In this document: positions 1 through 7,967 of the stretch, one piece after another
Position numbering within the stretch: the stretch's first letter is position 1
Layout: each line of letters opens with the position of its first letter
Assembly (NCBI GenBank): GCA_964494205.1
Contig: CAZBRD010000022.1
Location: forward strand, 8,634 to 72,633
Direction: 5' to 3'
DNA: 64,000 bases
Origin: JBBTCX01 sp964494205
GTDB taxonomy: Bacteria > Planctomycetota > Phycisphaerae > UBA1845
Translations under genes and position numbers: made by a program
Notes under the pieces: model-generated
The model's input: only the letters and a program-made list of their open reading frames with translations
The model's database searches: none
Told to the model about the DNA's origin: nothing

Positions 1-251
1 TCGTCGGCGGTGAGCCCATTTTCGAGGATCGCGGCCACCTTCGCTTCGACAAGCTCCTCCGACTCCGGATCGTAGATGTCATCAATTGCGGTTCGTTCGC
101 GAATTTGCTCAAGCGTGTGTTGGTAGTCGGCGTGAGGCGAAACTGTGGCGCAACCGATGACGACCATGAATGTAGCAGCCGCCATGATCGCGTTAATGAT
201 TTTCGAGCACGCCACGTGTGAGAGAGAGAATTGTCCAGAACGCTGCGTCAT
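1..251 (-). CDS. TolC-like outer-membrane efflux lipoprotein, N-terminal part only
   Basis: The gene runs off the left edge, so only its first 83 or so codons are present. The start at 251 gives a lysine-containing n-region, a hydrophobic stretch and a lipobox V-I-G-C about 35 residues in, as expected for a lipoprotein exported to the outer membrane. An in-frame ATG at 185 would leave a very short n-region. The mature part (ADYQHTLEQIRERT, then YDPESEELVEAKVAAILENG) resembles, from memory, the start of planctomycete TolC-family proteins. It lies downstream of the beta-barrel gene on the same strand, so both may belong to an efflux operon continuing to the left. The family call rests on a short fragment. 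Confidence 0.55.
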   Translation of the reverse strand, partial: MTQRSGQFSLSHVACSKIINAIMAAATFMVVIGCATVSPHADYQHTLEQIRERTAIDDIYDPESEELVEAKVAAILENGLTAD

Positions 252-576
252 TTTTTGTTGCAAAGTCACGGCACATACAAAACGCTGATGGAGTGACGTT
301 GCCCCACGAGTCACTGCGATAAGGGCGAGTTTCCGCAAGATTCAACGACCGGGGTTGCGGAAGGGGTCTGCTGAGTGTCCAAGGCGCGTAGGACCGACTC
401 AACCCCAGCGACCGCGCCAACGCGATTTCCGCAATCTCCCAGTCGTCTACAAGATTCGCCGCACCAGGTTTCGCAGCGCGCACATCGCGCGCAACCCACA
501 GATGCGGGCTTACCAAGAGCGAGTATTCGACTCACTTCGTGCTTATGTCGAGGAAGTTCCCCTCGTCTCGTTCCTA
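252..576. other. Intergenic gap between beta-barrel gene and TolC-like gene
   Basis: About 325 bases without a convincing gene. The open frames here have no ribosome binding site, no recognisable domain, and lie in conflicting frames. A weak inverted repeat of only about five pairs (CGAGG/CCTCG, near 549-570) follows the stop of the minus-strand gene at 577. It has no T-run, so I do not call it a terminator. Confidence 0.5.
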
Positions 577-1533
577 TCAGCCGCCGAAAGAGAGCATATA
601 ACTGAATTCGGCACCAAACTCGGGGCCGTCCGTGTCCCCATCAAGACCGACGTTGAACGCAATGCCTAACTTCTGGTGTTCAGCAAATTCCCAATCGAGG
701 CCGAATTCCGCTTCGTGGTTCGCACGCATCGCGTCTTCCGTTTCTTCCGAAGCGTAGATGTAATCCGTGATGAACAGGAGATTGTCGGAGAGACGATGAT
801 CAACGCCGATGGCGGCCCCGTACTGGAAGTCTTCAGCGTCTTCTTCGTTGTCTCCGTTGACTGATTTGGCGTACGGGTTGAGGTGCAAACGCGTCGAACC
901 CGGGACAATAGTCTTGGTGAACAAACCTCGAATTTCGTAGTCGACTCCGCTCGAATCGATACCCGTTGGTAACCGTACGAAGTTTCGCATTGCGAACGCG
1001 GGAATCACTTCCTGCTCGTCCCAGAGTCTCCAATGCCAGCCGATCGTGAGATCGCCGTTACCGTCAACGCGGCCGTCGCCAAGCTGGACGGGAATCTTAA
1101 AAATCAACTCGTGATTTTCGACGACACCCCATTCAACCTCGAGTTCATATTCGTATTCGTCGCGATCACCGCGCTTTTCGCTGTAATCCCAAGGGTAGCT
1201 GCCTTTGTCCTTCTTTTTCTTTGAATGATCCCAGCCGAAGATATTTTTGACTATGACTTCTCCCGGCGGTTCCGGATCAGCGCTGCGCAGGAACACGGGT
1301 CCATCGATCTCCCAGTGGTTGTCCGACGACTGATGCGTCACGACTGTGGTTTTTTCCTTCGTTACATTCGAATCCTGCATGTTGTAGCTGACAAGACTCA
1401 TCGGGTTCGTCGATGATGCTGAACCGGAATTGTCGCTTGGCGCCGGCGATGCGGCTCGCAAACCAGACGAAATCAGCAGAAATAATGCCATAGACGGGAT
1501 TACTGTGCGAAGACGTCGAGAGGTATTTCGCAT
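577..1533 (-). CDS. Secreted outer-membrane beta-barrel protein
   Basis: A 318-residue protein starting at the ATG at 1533, which has AAGGAG six bases upstream; a longer frame to 1581 lacks this. Residues 1-28 form a signal peptide with arginines followed by a hydrophobic core. After a charged linker the chain alternates amphipathic strands (YEYELEVEWGVVENHELIFK, then HEAEFGLDWEFAEHQKLGIA), ends with an aromatic-rich strand, and reads like an outer-membrane beta-barrel of the transporter / MetA-pathway type found beside metal efflux genes. It is transcribed divergently from the PepSY-like and two-component genes and lies upstream of a TolC-like gene. The substrate cannot be read from the sequence. 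Confidence 0.7.
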   Translation of the reverse strand: MRNTSRRLRTVIPSMALFLLISSGLRAASPAPSDNSGSASSTNPMSLVSYNMQDSNVTKEKTTVVTHQSSDNHWEIDGPVFLRSADPEPPGEVIVKNIFGWDHSKKKKDKGSYPWDYSEKRGDRDEYEYELEVEWGVVENHELIFKIPVQLGDGRVDGNGDLTIGWHWRLWDEQEVIPAFAMRNFVRLPTGIDSSGVDYEIRGLFTKTIVPGSTRLHLNPYAKSVNGDNEEDAEDFQYGAAIGVDHRLSDNLLFITDYIYASEETEDAMRANHEAEFGLDWEFAEHQKLGIAFNVGLDGDTDGPEFGAEFSYMLSFGG

Positions 1534-1867
1534 ACGGTCTCCTTGCGTACTTGTGGCGGGAACAAAACTGTTCAATTTCAACCCAAGCCGGCGCCGCGCC
1601 GCACCCGCTTTCGAGTCGCCGACCCCCTGTCGGAAACGATGAGGAAGACTATTCTATATTCGGCGTTCGTCCATTACGTAAAGATGACAAATCCGTAATG
1701 AATTGCTTTTGAGGGGGATTGGTTATCAATTGGCCAGTGATTCGCGGGTCTACTCGTGGTATTGTGGTGCACGCATTGGTCCGTGTCGGCGTGTGACTTA
1801 CAAGCACTAGGTCTCAACACGAGATGTCGCGACGTGACTTCAACTTACGCAATTGAGGAGAATCAAC
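1534..1867. other. Divergent promoter region
   Basis: A 334-base gap between the divergent beta-barrel and PepSY-like genes, so it must carry both promoters. No clear -35/-10 pair can be assigned. The only distinct structure is the inverted repeat at 1672-1700, annotated separately. Confidence 0.5.
1672..1700. promoter_or_regulatory. Candidate operator: CATTACG-N15-CGTAATG
   Basis: A perfect 7-bp inverted repeat, CATTACG and CGTAATG, separated by 15 bases including GATGACAA. It lies 139 bases before one start and 168 before the other in the divergent gap. An OmpR-family regulator is encoded two genes away, and CopR/CusR-type regulators bind AT-rich repeated half-sites, so this is a plausible binding site. 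That link is inference. Confidence 0.35.
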
Positions 1868-2401
1868 ATGTATCGTAATCAGACTTGCTGTGTTGGTTGT
1901 ACTGCACTGGTCGTAGTTCTCGGGGCGCTTCTTGCTTTCGCCCAAAACGATCCAAAGGGTGGTGACTATGAAAAACAAATAAAGGAGTCTGAAGTGCCAA
2001 AGGCTGCGCTCGATACGTTGAAGAAGTTAGCCGGCGGCGCTCCGTTTACCGAATTCGCGGAGGAAGTTGAACACGGGCAAAAGTACTACGAAGGATCGTG
2101 GAAAACGGCGGATGGCAATGTCGACGGTCTGGTCACGGAAACAGGCGACGTTGTCGAAATTGAAGAGTCCATTCCAGCGGCTAAAGTCCCGAACGGTGCG
2201 AAAACGGCGATCGAAAAAACCGCAGGGAAAGACACTACCGTTCATTTCGAACGAAAAACAGTTTACCTCTTTGAGGCCCATTTCAAGAGCGACGGTAAGG
2301 GACGCGAGATCATCGTCACTGCGGATGGTCGCGAGTTTCACGAAGATTGCGGCAAGGAGGGACAAAAGGAAGACGGAGATGACGACGACGAAGAGAAATA
2401 G
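1868..2401 (+). CDS. Secreted PepSY-like acidic protein
   Basis: A 177-residue protein. The ATG at 1868 is chosen because GAGGAG lies eight bases upstream; an in-frame TTG at 1853 has nothing comparable. Residues 1-25 are a signal peptide ending around LAFAQ. The mature part has two similar alpha/beta segments (VPKAALDTLKKLAGG with KYYEGSWKTADG, then VPNGAKTAIEKTAGK with LFEAHFKSDGKGREIIV), the PepSY-like pattern of a helix followed by strands. It ends in a strongly acidic tail, DGDDDDEEK. Such proteins are often next to OmpR/histidine kinase pairs, as here (about 110 bases to the regulator), and may modulate a sensor or bind metal. Function is inferred. Confidence 0.6.
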   Translation: MYRNQTCCVGCTALVVVLGALLAFAQNDPKGGDYEKQIKESEVPKAALDTLKKLAGGAPFTEFAEEVEHGQKYYEGSWKTADGNVDGLVTETGDVVEIEESIPAAKVPNGAKTAIEKTAGKDTTVHFERKTVYLFEAHFKSDGKGREIIVTADGREFHEDCGKEGQKEDGDDDDEEK

Positions 2402-2510
2402 TGTGGCTGGAAGAAACTACTGCTTGGCGATCGCTCGCAGATGCAAATGAAACGCTTTGCAATTCTAAGGGCGCGACTCTCAGGTGTTCCGCAGAATTCG
2501 TAGCCAATAA

Positions 2511-3188
2511 ATGCGTGTTCTTGTTGTCGAAGACGATGCCGGAATCTCATCCTTCGTCAGGAAGGGTTTGATCGAGGCGTCATGCGCGGTGGACGTTGCG
2601 CGCAACGGGCATGACGGATTGGAGCTAGCATCCAAGGAGCCCTACGACGTCATCATCCTCGACATCATGCTTCCGGGACTAGACGGATTCGATGTTCTGC
2701 GAGAATTGCGCGGGAAGGACGTCCGCACACCAGTCATCTGTCTCACAGCGAGGGATGCGGTCGACGATCGTATCACAGGCCTGAATCTCGGGGCAGACGA
2801 TTATTTGGCAAAACCATTCAGCTTCGCTGAACTCCATGCACGGATGCATGCCATTTTGCGTCGCAGTGAGGGATTGGCCACAAAACCAATCGTCGTCGGC
2901 GATCTTACGATAGATTTGATGCGCCGCAGCGTGACTCGACGCGGAAAACGCCTTGACCTCACCCCACGCGAGTTCGCCATGATCGAGTATCTTGGCCGCA
3001 ATGTGGGAAGAGTGCTGACGCGAACGATGCTCCTTGAGCATGTGTGGGATCTGCATCAGGATCCAATGACCAATGTCGTCGATGTCCACGTGAATCGACT
3101 CCGACGTAAGATAGAGCACGGGTTCAACAAACCACTTCTGCACACCATTCGCGGCGTCGGCTATGTCCTCACTGAAAAAGAGAAGTAG
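2511..3188 (+). CDS. OmpR/CusR-type response regulator
   Basis: A 225-residue DNA-binding response regulator. The receiver domain (1-115) has the acidic pocket E7-D8-D9, phosphoacceptor D51 in LDIMLPGLDG, T79 and K101 in LAKPFS. The winged-helix output domain (about 128-222) carries LTPREFAMIEYL, the recognition region VVDVHVNRLRRKIE and the wing TIRGVGYVL. Length and layout match the heavy-metal subfamily (CusR/CopR). The kinase gene begins 26 bases before this one ends, so the two are translationally coupled. Likely targets are its own promoter region and the divergent efflux genes; that is inference. Confidence 0.9.
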   Translation: MRVLVVEDDAGISSFVRKGLIEASCAVDVARNGHDGLELASKEPYDVIILDIMLPGLDGFDVLRELRGKDVRTPVICLTARDAVDDRITGLNLGADDYLAKPFSFAELHARMHAILRRSEGLATKPIVVGDLTIDLMRRSVTRRGKRLDLTPREFAMIEYLGRNVGRVLTRTMLLEHVWDLHQDPMTNVVDVHVNRLRRKIEHGFNKPLLHTIRGVGYVLTEKEK

Positions 3189-4611
3189 ATTCAAGATTGG
3201 CATAGGAACGCGGCTTACACTTTGGAGCGCGGGTCTATGCACATTGCTTGTCGCGGTCGTGTGTGCGGCGCTGTACGCGGGGATGTACTTCTCCATGCGA
3301 TCGCAGATCGATGCCTTTCTGGAAGGCGAAATTCGTGAACTTGCCATGACGGCGAATGAACATCCCAATGACGATTCGGGGTTACAGTTATCCCTGCAAA
3401 AGGAGCTTGGCGTACGTTCTCGCAATGATCTTGGTTTTCGACTCATTGACGACAACGGGCTTGTCTTTGTAAGCAGCGCTGTCGAAGACGATTTGCGCGA
3501 AGCCTGGAAGCAGCCTTACGGCTGGGGCAGTAATGAGTCCCTTATTTTTTGTGAAACGCTTCAGCCCGAAGGAAAAGCTCCCCGATTCCGCGTGTGCAGC
3601 CAGCGCGTGGAGTTGGCCGATGGTCGGAAATGTACGGCTCAGTGCAGCTATTTGCTGAAACAATTGGAGGAATCCTTGTCCCGTCTTCGCGGAATTTGCT
3701 TAGCTGTACTTGGGATTGCACCGCTGTTGGCCTTAGCGTTAGGGAGTTTTCTTGCTTCGCGCAGTCTGGAACCGGTGCGGCACATCATGGACACTGCGAA
3801 TGCGATCAGCGCCAGCGATCTGCGCGCTCGAATCGCGCTTTCCGGAACTGGCGACGAAATGGATCGGCTGGCGGAAACGCTCAATGACATGTTGCGTCGT
3901 ATCGAGCAGAAAGTACGGGAGGTTCAGCGATTCACCGCCGACGCTTCACATGAGTTGCGCACTCCGTTGGCTGCACTGCGAGGATGTGCGGAAGTGGCGC
4001 TTTCCCGGCACCGATCAACGGAAGAACTTCGGAAATCGATTGAAGAGTGCATACCGCAGTACGAGCGTTTGCAACGCCTGGCGGAGGACCTTCTGTTCCT
4101 TGCGCGGCTGGACGCTGGCGAGCCAGTTATCAAGTTTGAGCCCATTTCCCTGGCGAGCGCAGTTAGAGACATGATTGATCTGTATGCACCGTTGGCTGAG
4201 GAAAAGGGACTTGAATTGCTGACAAGGGACTTGAAGCCCGTAATGGTTCTCGGCGATGGTGGGCGAATTCGACAGGTAATCGGCAATATTATCGACAACG
4301 CCGTCAAATATACGGCCGCGAATGGGCGCATTGTCGCATCACTCTCGTCTAACAACGGAAATGCAAGCGTCGAAATCACGGACAACGGGGTTGGAATCTC
4401 TGCCAATGACTTGCCCAACGTATTCAATCGTTTTTACCGCGCGGATCCGGCGCGTTCAGGTCAGTTACCACCTGGCGTTGGATTGGGGCTTTCTATCTCT
4501 CGGTCAATCATCGAAGCTCATGGTGGCACAATCGCGATAACAAGTGCCCAACACAAAGGAACATGCGTCCAAATTACGATTCCAAGTCTAAGCAATCCTG
4601 CACTTGACTGA
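3163..4611 (+). CDS. CusS-like sensor histidine kinase
   Basis: A 482-residue membrane kinase that pairs with the regulator it overlaps. Two membrane segments (about 18-44 and 177-198) flank a periplasmic sensor loop of about 130 residues containing four cysteines (C130, C145, C157, C161), which could bind metal or form disulfides. HAMP follows at about 197-250, then HisKA with phospho-accepting H263 in ASHELRTPL. The ATP-binding domain has the N box (N379 in NIIDNAVKYT), G1 box DNGVG (407-411), F box region NRFYRAD and G2 box GVGLGLS (438-444). All catalytic motifs are intact. The heavy-metal subclass is likely from architecture and neighbours; the ligand is unknown. Confidence 0.9.
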   Translation: MSSLKKRSRFKIGIGTRLTLWSAGLCTLLVAVVCAALYAGMYFSMRSQIDAFLEGEIRELAMTANEHPNDDSGLQLSLQKELGVRSRNDLGFRLIDDNGLVFVSSAVEDDLREAWKQPYGWGSNESLIFCETLQPEGKAPRFRVCSQRVELADGRKCTAQCSYLLKQLEESLSRLRGICLAVLGIAPLLALALGSFLASRSLEPVRHIMDTANAISASDLRARIALSGTGDEMDRLAETLNDMLRRIEQKVREVQRFTADASHELRTPLAALRGCAEVALSRHRSTEELRKSIEECIPQYERLQRLAEDLLFLARLDAGEPVIKFEPISLASAVRDMIDLYAPLAEEKGLELLTRDLKPVMVLGDGGRIRQVIGNIIDNAVKYTAANGRIVASLSSNNGNASVEITDNGVGISANDLPNVFNRFYRADPARSGQLPPGVGLGLSISRSIIEAHGGTIAITSAQHKGTCVQITIPSLSNPALD

Positions 4612-4653
4612 ACGGACAAAGTTTATGATGGCGAGTTTGATGCTGTCCCATTG

Positions 4654-4926
4654 TCAAACAAGCCTTGCGGAAATTCGCGCAACGGACTGATGCGTCCACC
4701 TACCGGATTTTCCCGTTTTCGTTGGTACACCGCGCGTCGTCAGATGGCCAGCGATTTGTTCCGGCGTACTGCCGTTCGCTCGCATGTTCCGAATCTCAAC
4801 AATGATTTCCTGCTGGGCATGGTTTGGAACAAGTGATGCACCATCTGTTCCCAGGTCATACCCGTATGTATGCATCTGTTCATGCGTTCGTAAACGGACG
4901 GCGTGACGTCTCGTGTGGCACAGCAT
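4654..4926 (-). pseudogene. Remnant of a serine recombinase (C-terminal part)
   Basis: A 90-codon frame whose last 70 residues read like the C-terminal recombinase domain of large serine recombinases: YGYDLGTDG, SLVPNHAQQEIIVEIRNM, RANGSTPEQIAGHLTTRGVP and WTHQSVARISARL. The catalytic serine domain that should precede it is missing, and the frame stops 73 bases before the integrase gene on the other strand. I read it as the leftover end of a broken gene. It supports the view that 4.6-6.5 kb is mobile-element debris. Where the lost half went cannot be seen. Confidence 0.6.
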
Positions 4927-4999
4927 CTCGAATCATTGAAGCATTGGGCCTTGAGATAGTACTTAGACGACGAAAGCTAGGGCGAACGTAGGTAAAGCA

Positions 5000-6541
5000 A
5001 TGGCCAGAGTCTTTCAAGCGACATTTGTCAATCGCAAGGGTCAACTCCAGACTGCGAGACCTTGGTACGTTGAGTTCAAGGACCACAAAAACGGCACCCG
5101 GCGGATGCCGACGTTTGCGGAACGCCGCGCCGCAGAGTCGTTCGGTCGCTACGTCGAACGATTGGTTGAATTGCGCATTGCTGGCGAGCCTTTTGATTTG
5201 GAAATTCGCCGTTGGCTGGATTCATTGCCCTCAAAGCTGTTGAATCGGCTCTTCGCGATCGAACTGCATGACCGCGAGCGCGCCGCGAATATCAAATCTC
5301 TGACTGATCACGTCGCCGACTTCAAGAAATCCCTGTTCGACGGTGGCGCTACGCCAGCATACGTGCAGAAAACGGCGAATCGGGTTACGAAGGCAATCGA
5401 TGGTATTGGGGCAGAATTCGTTTTCCAATTGAAAGCGGAAAAAGTCTCCGGATTCATGGCGAAACAGCGGGAAGGCAAAAAGGGTCTCAGCGCCAAATCG
5501 TCGAATCACTATCTCGCGGCATGCAAACAATTCGGAAACTGGCTGGTAAAGAACAAGCGGGCAATTGAAAACCCGTTGACGCACCTTACGGCGCTAAATT
5601 CAAGAGCCGACCGCAGACATGTTCGCCGAACCTTCGAGCCTAACGAGTTGACGGCGATCCTGGAAGCTGCGCGGAACGGCTCCATGTTCACCTTTTGGCG
5701 AATCGAAAAGGACGATCAAGGACGTGCCCGCAAAGTCGCCACTGAAATTTCGGGTGAGGAACGATATTGGCTTTACCGGTTGGCCGTCGAGACGGGCCTA
5801 AGATCAAACGAGCTGCGCCAGCTGCGTCGGGCCGACTTCGACCTCGATTCCCCACAACCCACGGTGGCCGTTGGCGCTGAAGTCGCCAAGAATCGAACGG
5901 CGGCCACACTTCCGCTTCGACCGGAAACGGCAAATGGACTCAAGGCATTCATGGCTGACAAGCATCCGGCGGCAACCGTATTCAAACTCCCCCGTCCCGA
6001 AAACGTCGTGGTAATGCTCCGGAAGGATCTCAAATCAGCACGTATCCCGTACGAGGACGATTTGGGTCGGGTGTGCGATTTCCATGCGTTCCGCGTTACG
6101 TTTGCTTCAATGCTACTGCGTTCCGGCGTCGATTTGCGAACCGCCAAGGAACTCATGCGGCACGCGACTGTAGGAATGACGGCAGACGTGTACGCGGTGA
6201 CGTTTAGAGGCTCGCTCCACCAGGCGATCGCCAAATTGCCCAATCTGTCCCAAAGTTCCGACGAACAGAAACTAAAGGCCGTGGGGACGTACGATGCAAA
6301 TCCAAACTCGACTTCAAATGTCTTGTCGGATTGCTTGGCGCGACAATGCTCGAAACCGATCAAATCAATTCAACGTGATTCAACCGAGGCCACAGCGATT
6401 GACTTGGAAGATCGCTTCGGAACATTAGATTCCAACGAGAATTACGATGATTTGCATCGAACTGTATTGAACAATAGCGAACTCGCTCTTACTTCCTCGC
6501 AACCACCCCCAAGGGGAGTCGAACCCCTGTCTTCAGGATGA
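5000..6541 (+). CDS. Tyrosine recombinase (integrase) ending inside tRNA-Glu
   Basis: A 513-residue site-specific integrase that cuts and joins DNA through a covalent 3'-phosphotyrosine. The SAM-like core-binding domain is at about 98-195. The catalytic domain has R268 (TGLRSNEL), K297, H362 and R365 (HAFR), H388 (MRHATVG) and nucleophile Y398, so it looks active. A poorly conserved tail of about 115 residues follows. The last 12 codons are read antisense across tRNA-Glu (6504-6576), which suggests the tRNA is, or was, the attachment site and that the coding frame was completed by the target. No second attachment copy or cargo genes are seen in the window. AGGT precedes the ATG. Confidence 0.88.
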   Translation: MARVFQATFVNRKGQLQTARPWYVEFKDHKNGTRRMPTFAERRAAESFGRYVERLVELRIAGEPFDLEIRRWLDSLPSKLLNRLFAIELHDRERAANIKSLTDHVADFKKSLFDGGATPAYVQKTANRVTKAIDGIGAEFVFQLKAEKVSGFMAKQREGKKGLSAKSSNHYLAACKQFGNWLVKNKRAIENPLTHLTALNSRADRRHVRRTFEPNELTAILEAARNGSMFTFWRIEKDDQGRARKVATEISGEERYWLYRLAVETGLRSNELRQLRRADFDLDSPQPTVAVGAEVAKNRTAATLPLRPETANGLKAFMADKHPAATVFKLPRPENVVVMLRKDLKSARIPYEDDLGRVCDFHAFRVTFASMLLRSGVDLRTAKELMRHATVGMTADVYAVTFRGSLHQAIAKLPNLSQSSDEQKLKAVGTYDANPNSTSNVLSDCLARQCSKPIKSIQRDSTEATAIDLEDRFGTLDSNENYDDLHRTVLNNSELALTSSQPPPRGVEPLSSG

Positions 6542-6576
6542 GAACCTGATATCCTAGGCCACTAGACGATGGGGGC
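6504..6576 (-). tRNA. tRNA-Glu (anticodon CTC)
   Basis: Read on the minus strand, this 73-nt stretch folds as a cloverleaf. The acceptor stem is GCCCCCA with TGGGGGT (one G-U pair) and discriminator G. The anticodon stem TCAGG/CCTGA encloses loop TTCTCAT with anticodon CTC. The T arm is AGGGG, loop TTCGACT, CCCCT. No CCA is encoded. Its 3' half overlaps 38 bases of the integrase gene on the opposite strand, a typical integration target. Confidence 0.93.
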
Positions 6577-6629
6577 ATCGCTTGTGAAAAACGGTACGCA
6601 CGATCAAACACCCCGTCAAGGGCGGTGAG

Positions 6630-7964
6630 ATGACTATGCATGTTTGTGTTTTTTCGATTCCCGGGCTGCGGCCAAAAGATATTCAGGCTTCGACAACGCC
6701 CATGTTATTCGAATGGGCAAATCGCGGGGCGATGGCAGGTTTGGAACCGTCATTCCCGTGCGTCACTTCGCCTGTGCAGGCCTGCATGTTCACGGGGTTG
6801 CCGCCGAACAAACACGGCGTGATCGCGAACGGGTTCTACTATCGCGAGCGAGACGACGTCGAGTTCTGGGTGGGCCGCAATGACAAGTTCGTCGGCGAAC
6901 AAATCTGGAACGCCCTGAAAAAGCGGTTTCCCGATTACACGTCGGCCGTCTGGCATGCGCAGAATATCAAGGATGCATCTGCCGACTTCATCGTGACTCC
7001 AGAACCTATCCACGAGCCGGATGGGAAGACAAAGCTCTGGTGCTACTCGAAGCCGGAAGGTACGTACCAACGATTGCTCGACTCGCTGGGACATTTCCCG
7101 CTGCAACACTACTGGGGTCCCCTATCGAATATCGACTCGACCCGCTGGATTCTGCGAGCGGCTCATCGACTGTTTGAATGGCACCAGCCGAATTTGAATT
7201 GGATCTATCTACCTCATCTGGACTACGCAGCACAGAAATTCGGTCCTGATAGTCCGCAGGCACAGAATTCCGTGGCGGAACTAGATCGTGCGATCGCGGA
7301 CTTTGTGCGGCTTATGGAGGGTGCGTCGCCAGGAAAGGATGTCGCCTACCTCGCCGTCGGCGAATATGCCCTGACGCCCGTCAACTCCGCCATTCACCCG
7401 AACCGAATACTGCGTGAGGCTGGTTTGCTTCGGGTGAAAACACTCGACGACGGCGAGCACATCGATCTGGCAGCAAGTGAAGCCTTCGCGATGGTGGATC
7501 ATCAGTTCGCTCACGTCTACGTGAAGTCAAAAAATGGCGCGACGATTAAGAAAGTGTGGGATCTATTTCGTTCGACGAGTTGCGTGGATGGAGTCATCGC
7601 GGGCGAGGATCGAGCCAAGGTCGGCCTTAATCACGATCGCAGCGGCGACATCGTGCTGATTTCAAGCGATGATTCATGGTTTGCCTACTACTGGTGGCTT
7701 GTCGACAAGAACGCACCTTCGTTCGCGCGCACCGTAGACATTCATCGCAAGCCGGGCTACGACCCGGTCGAGTTATTCTTTGATCCGGCGACCAAGGGCA
7801 TTCCGCTGAATGCGGGGCTGGTCAAGGGCTCACATGGAGTGCCAGCCAGCGGCGATCGTCACAAAACTGTCGTGATATCCTCGAAGGCCGATTCAACGAT
7901 CGCCCAACGAAAACTCCGCGATACCGACATGAAGGAACTGGTGCTTGGACTATTTGGAAAGTAA
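6630..7964 (+). CDS. Alkaline-phosphatase-superfamily phosphodiesterase, EboF-like
   Basis: A 444-residue cytoplasmic enzyme of the nucleotide pyrophosphatase/phosphodiesterase branch of the alkaline phosphatase superfamily. The nucleophile region is PSFPCVTSPVQACMFTGLPP (T/S after FPCV), followed by NKHGVIANGFYYR. Metal ligands are likely in YLPHLDYAAQ, in SEYxxTP-like GEYALTP, and in MVDHQFAHVYV. There is no signal peptide. From memory, the segments WGPLSNIDSTRWI and YLPHLDY closely match the phosphodiesterase of ebo-type clusters (eustigmatophyte/bacterial secondary-metabolite or scytonemin-linked operons). The remaining ebo genes are not here, though a TIM-barrel protein of the same association lies at 35.6 kb. 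Substrate unknown. Confidence 0.75.
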   Translation: MTMHVCVFSIPGLRPKDIQASTTPMLFEWANRGAMAGLEPSFPCVTSPVQACMFTGLPPNKHGVIANGFYYRERDDVEFWVGRNDKFVGEQIWNALKKRFPDYTSAVWHAQNIKDASADFIVTPEPIHEPDGKTKLWCYSKPEGTYQRLLDSLGHFPLQHYWGPLSNIDSTRWILRAAHRLFEWHQPNLNWIYLPHLDYAAQKFGPDSPQAQNSVAELDRAIADFVRLMEGASPGKDVAYLAVGEYALTPVNSAIHPNRILREAGLLRVKTLDDGEHIDLAASEAFAMVDHQFAHVYVKSKNGATIKKVWDLFRSTSCVDGVIAGEDRAKVGLNHDRSGDIVLISSDDSWFAYYWWLVDKNAPSFARTVDIHRKPGYDPVELFFDPATKGIPLNAGLVKGSHGVPASGDRHKTVVISSKADSTIAQRKLRDTDMKELVLGLFGK

Positions 7965-7967
7965 ACC

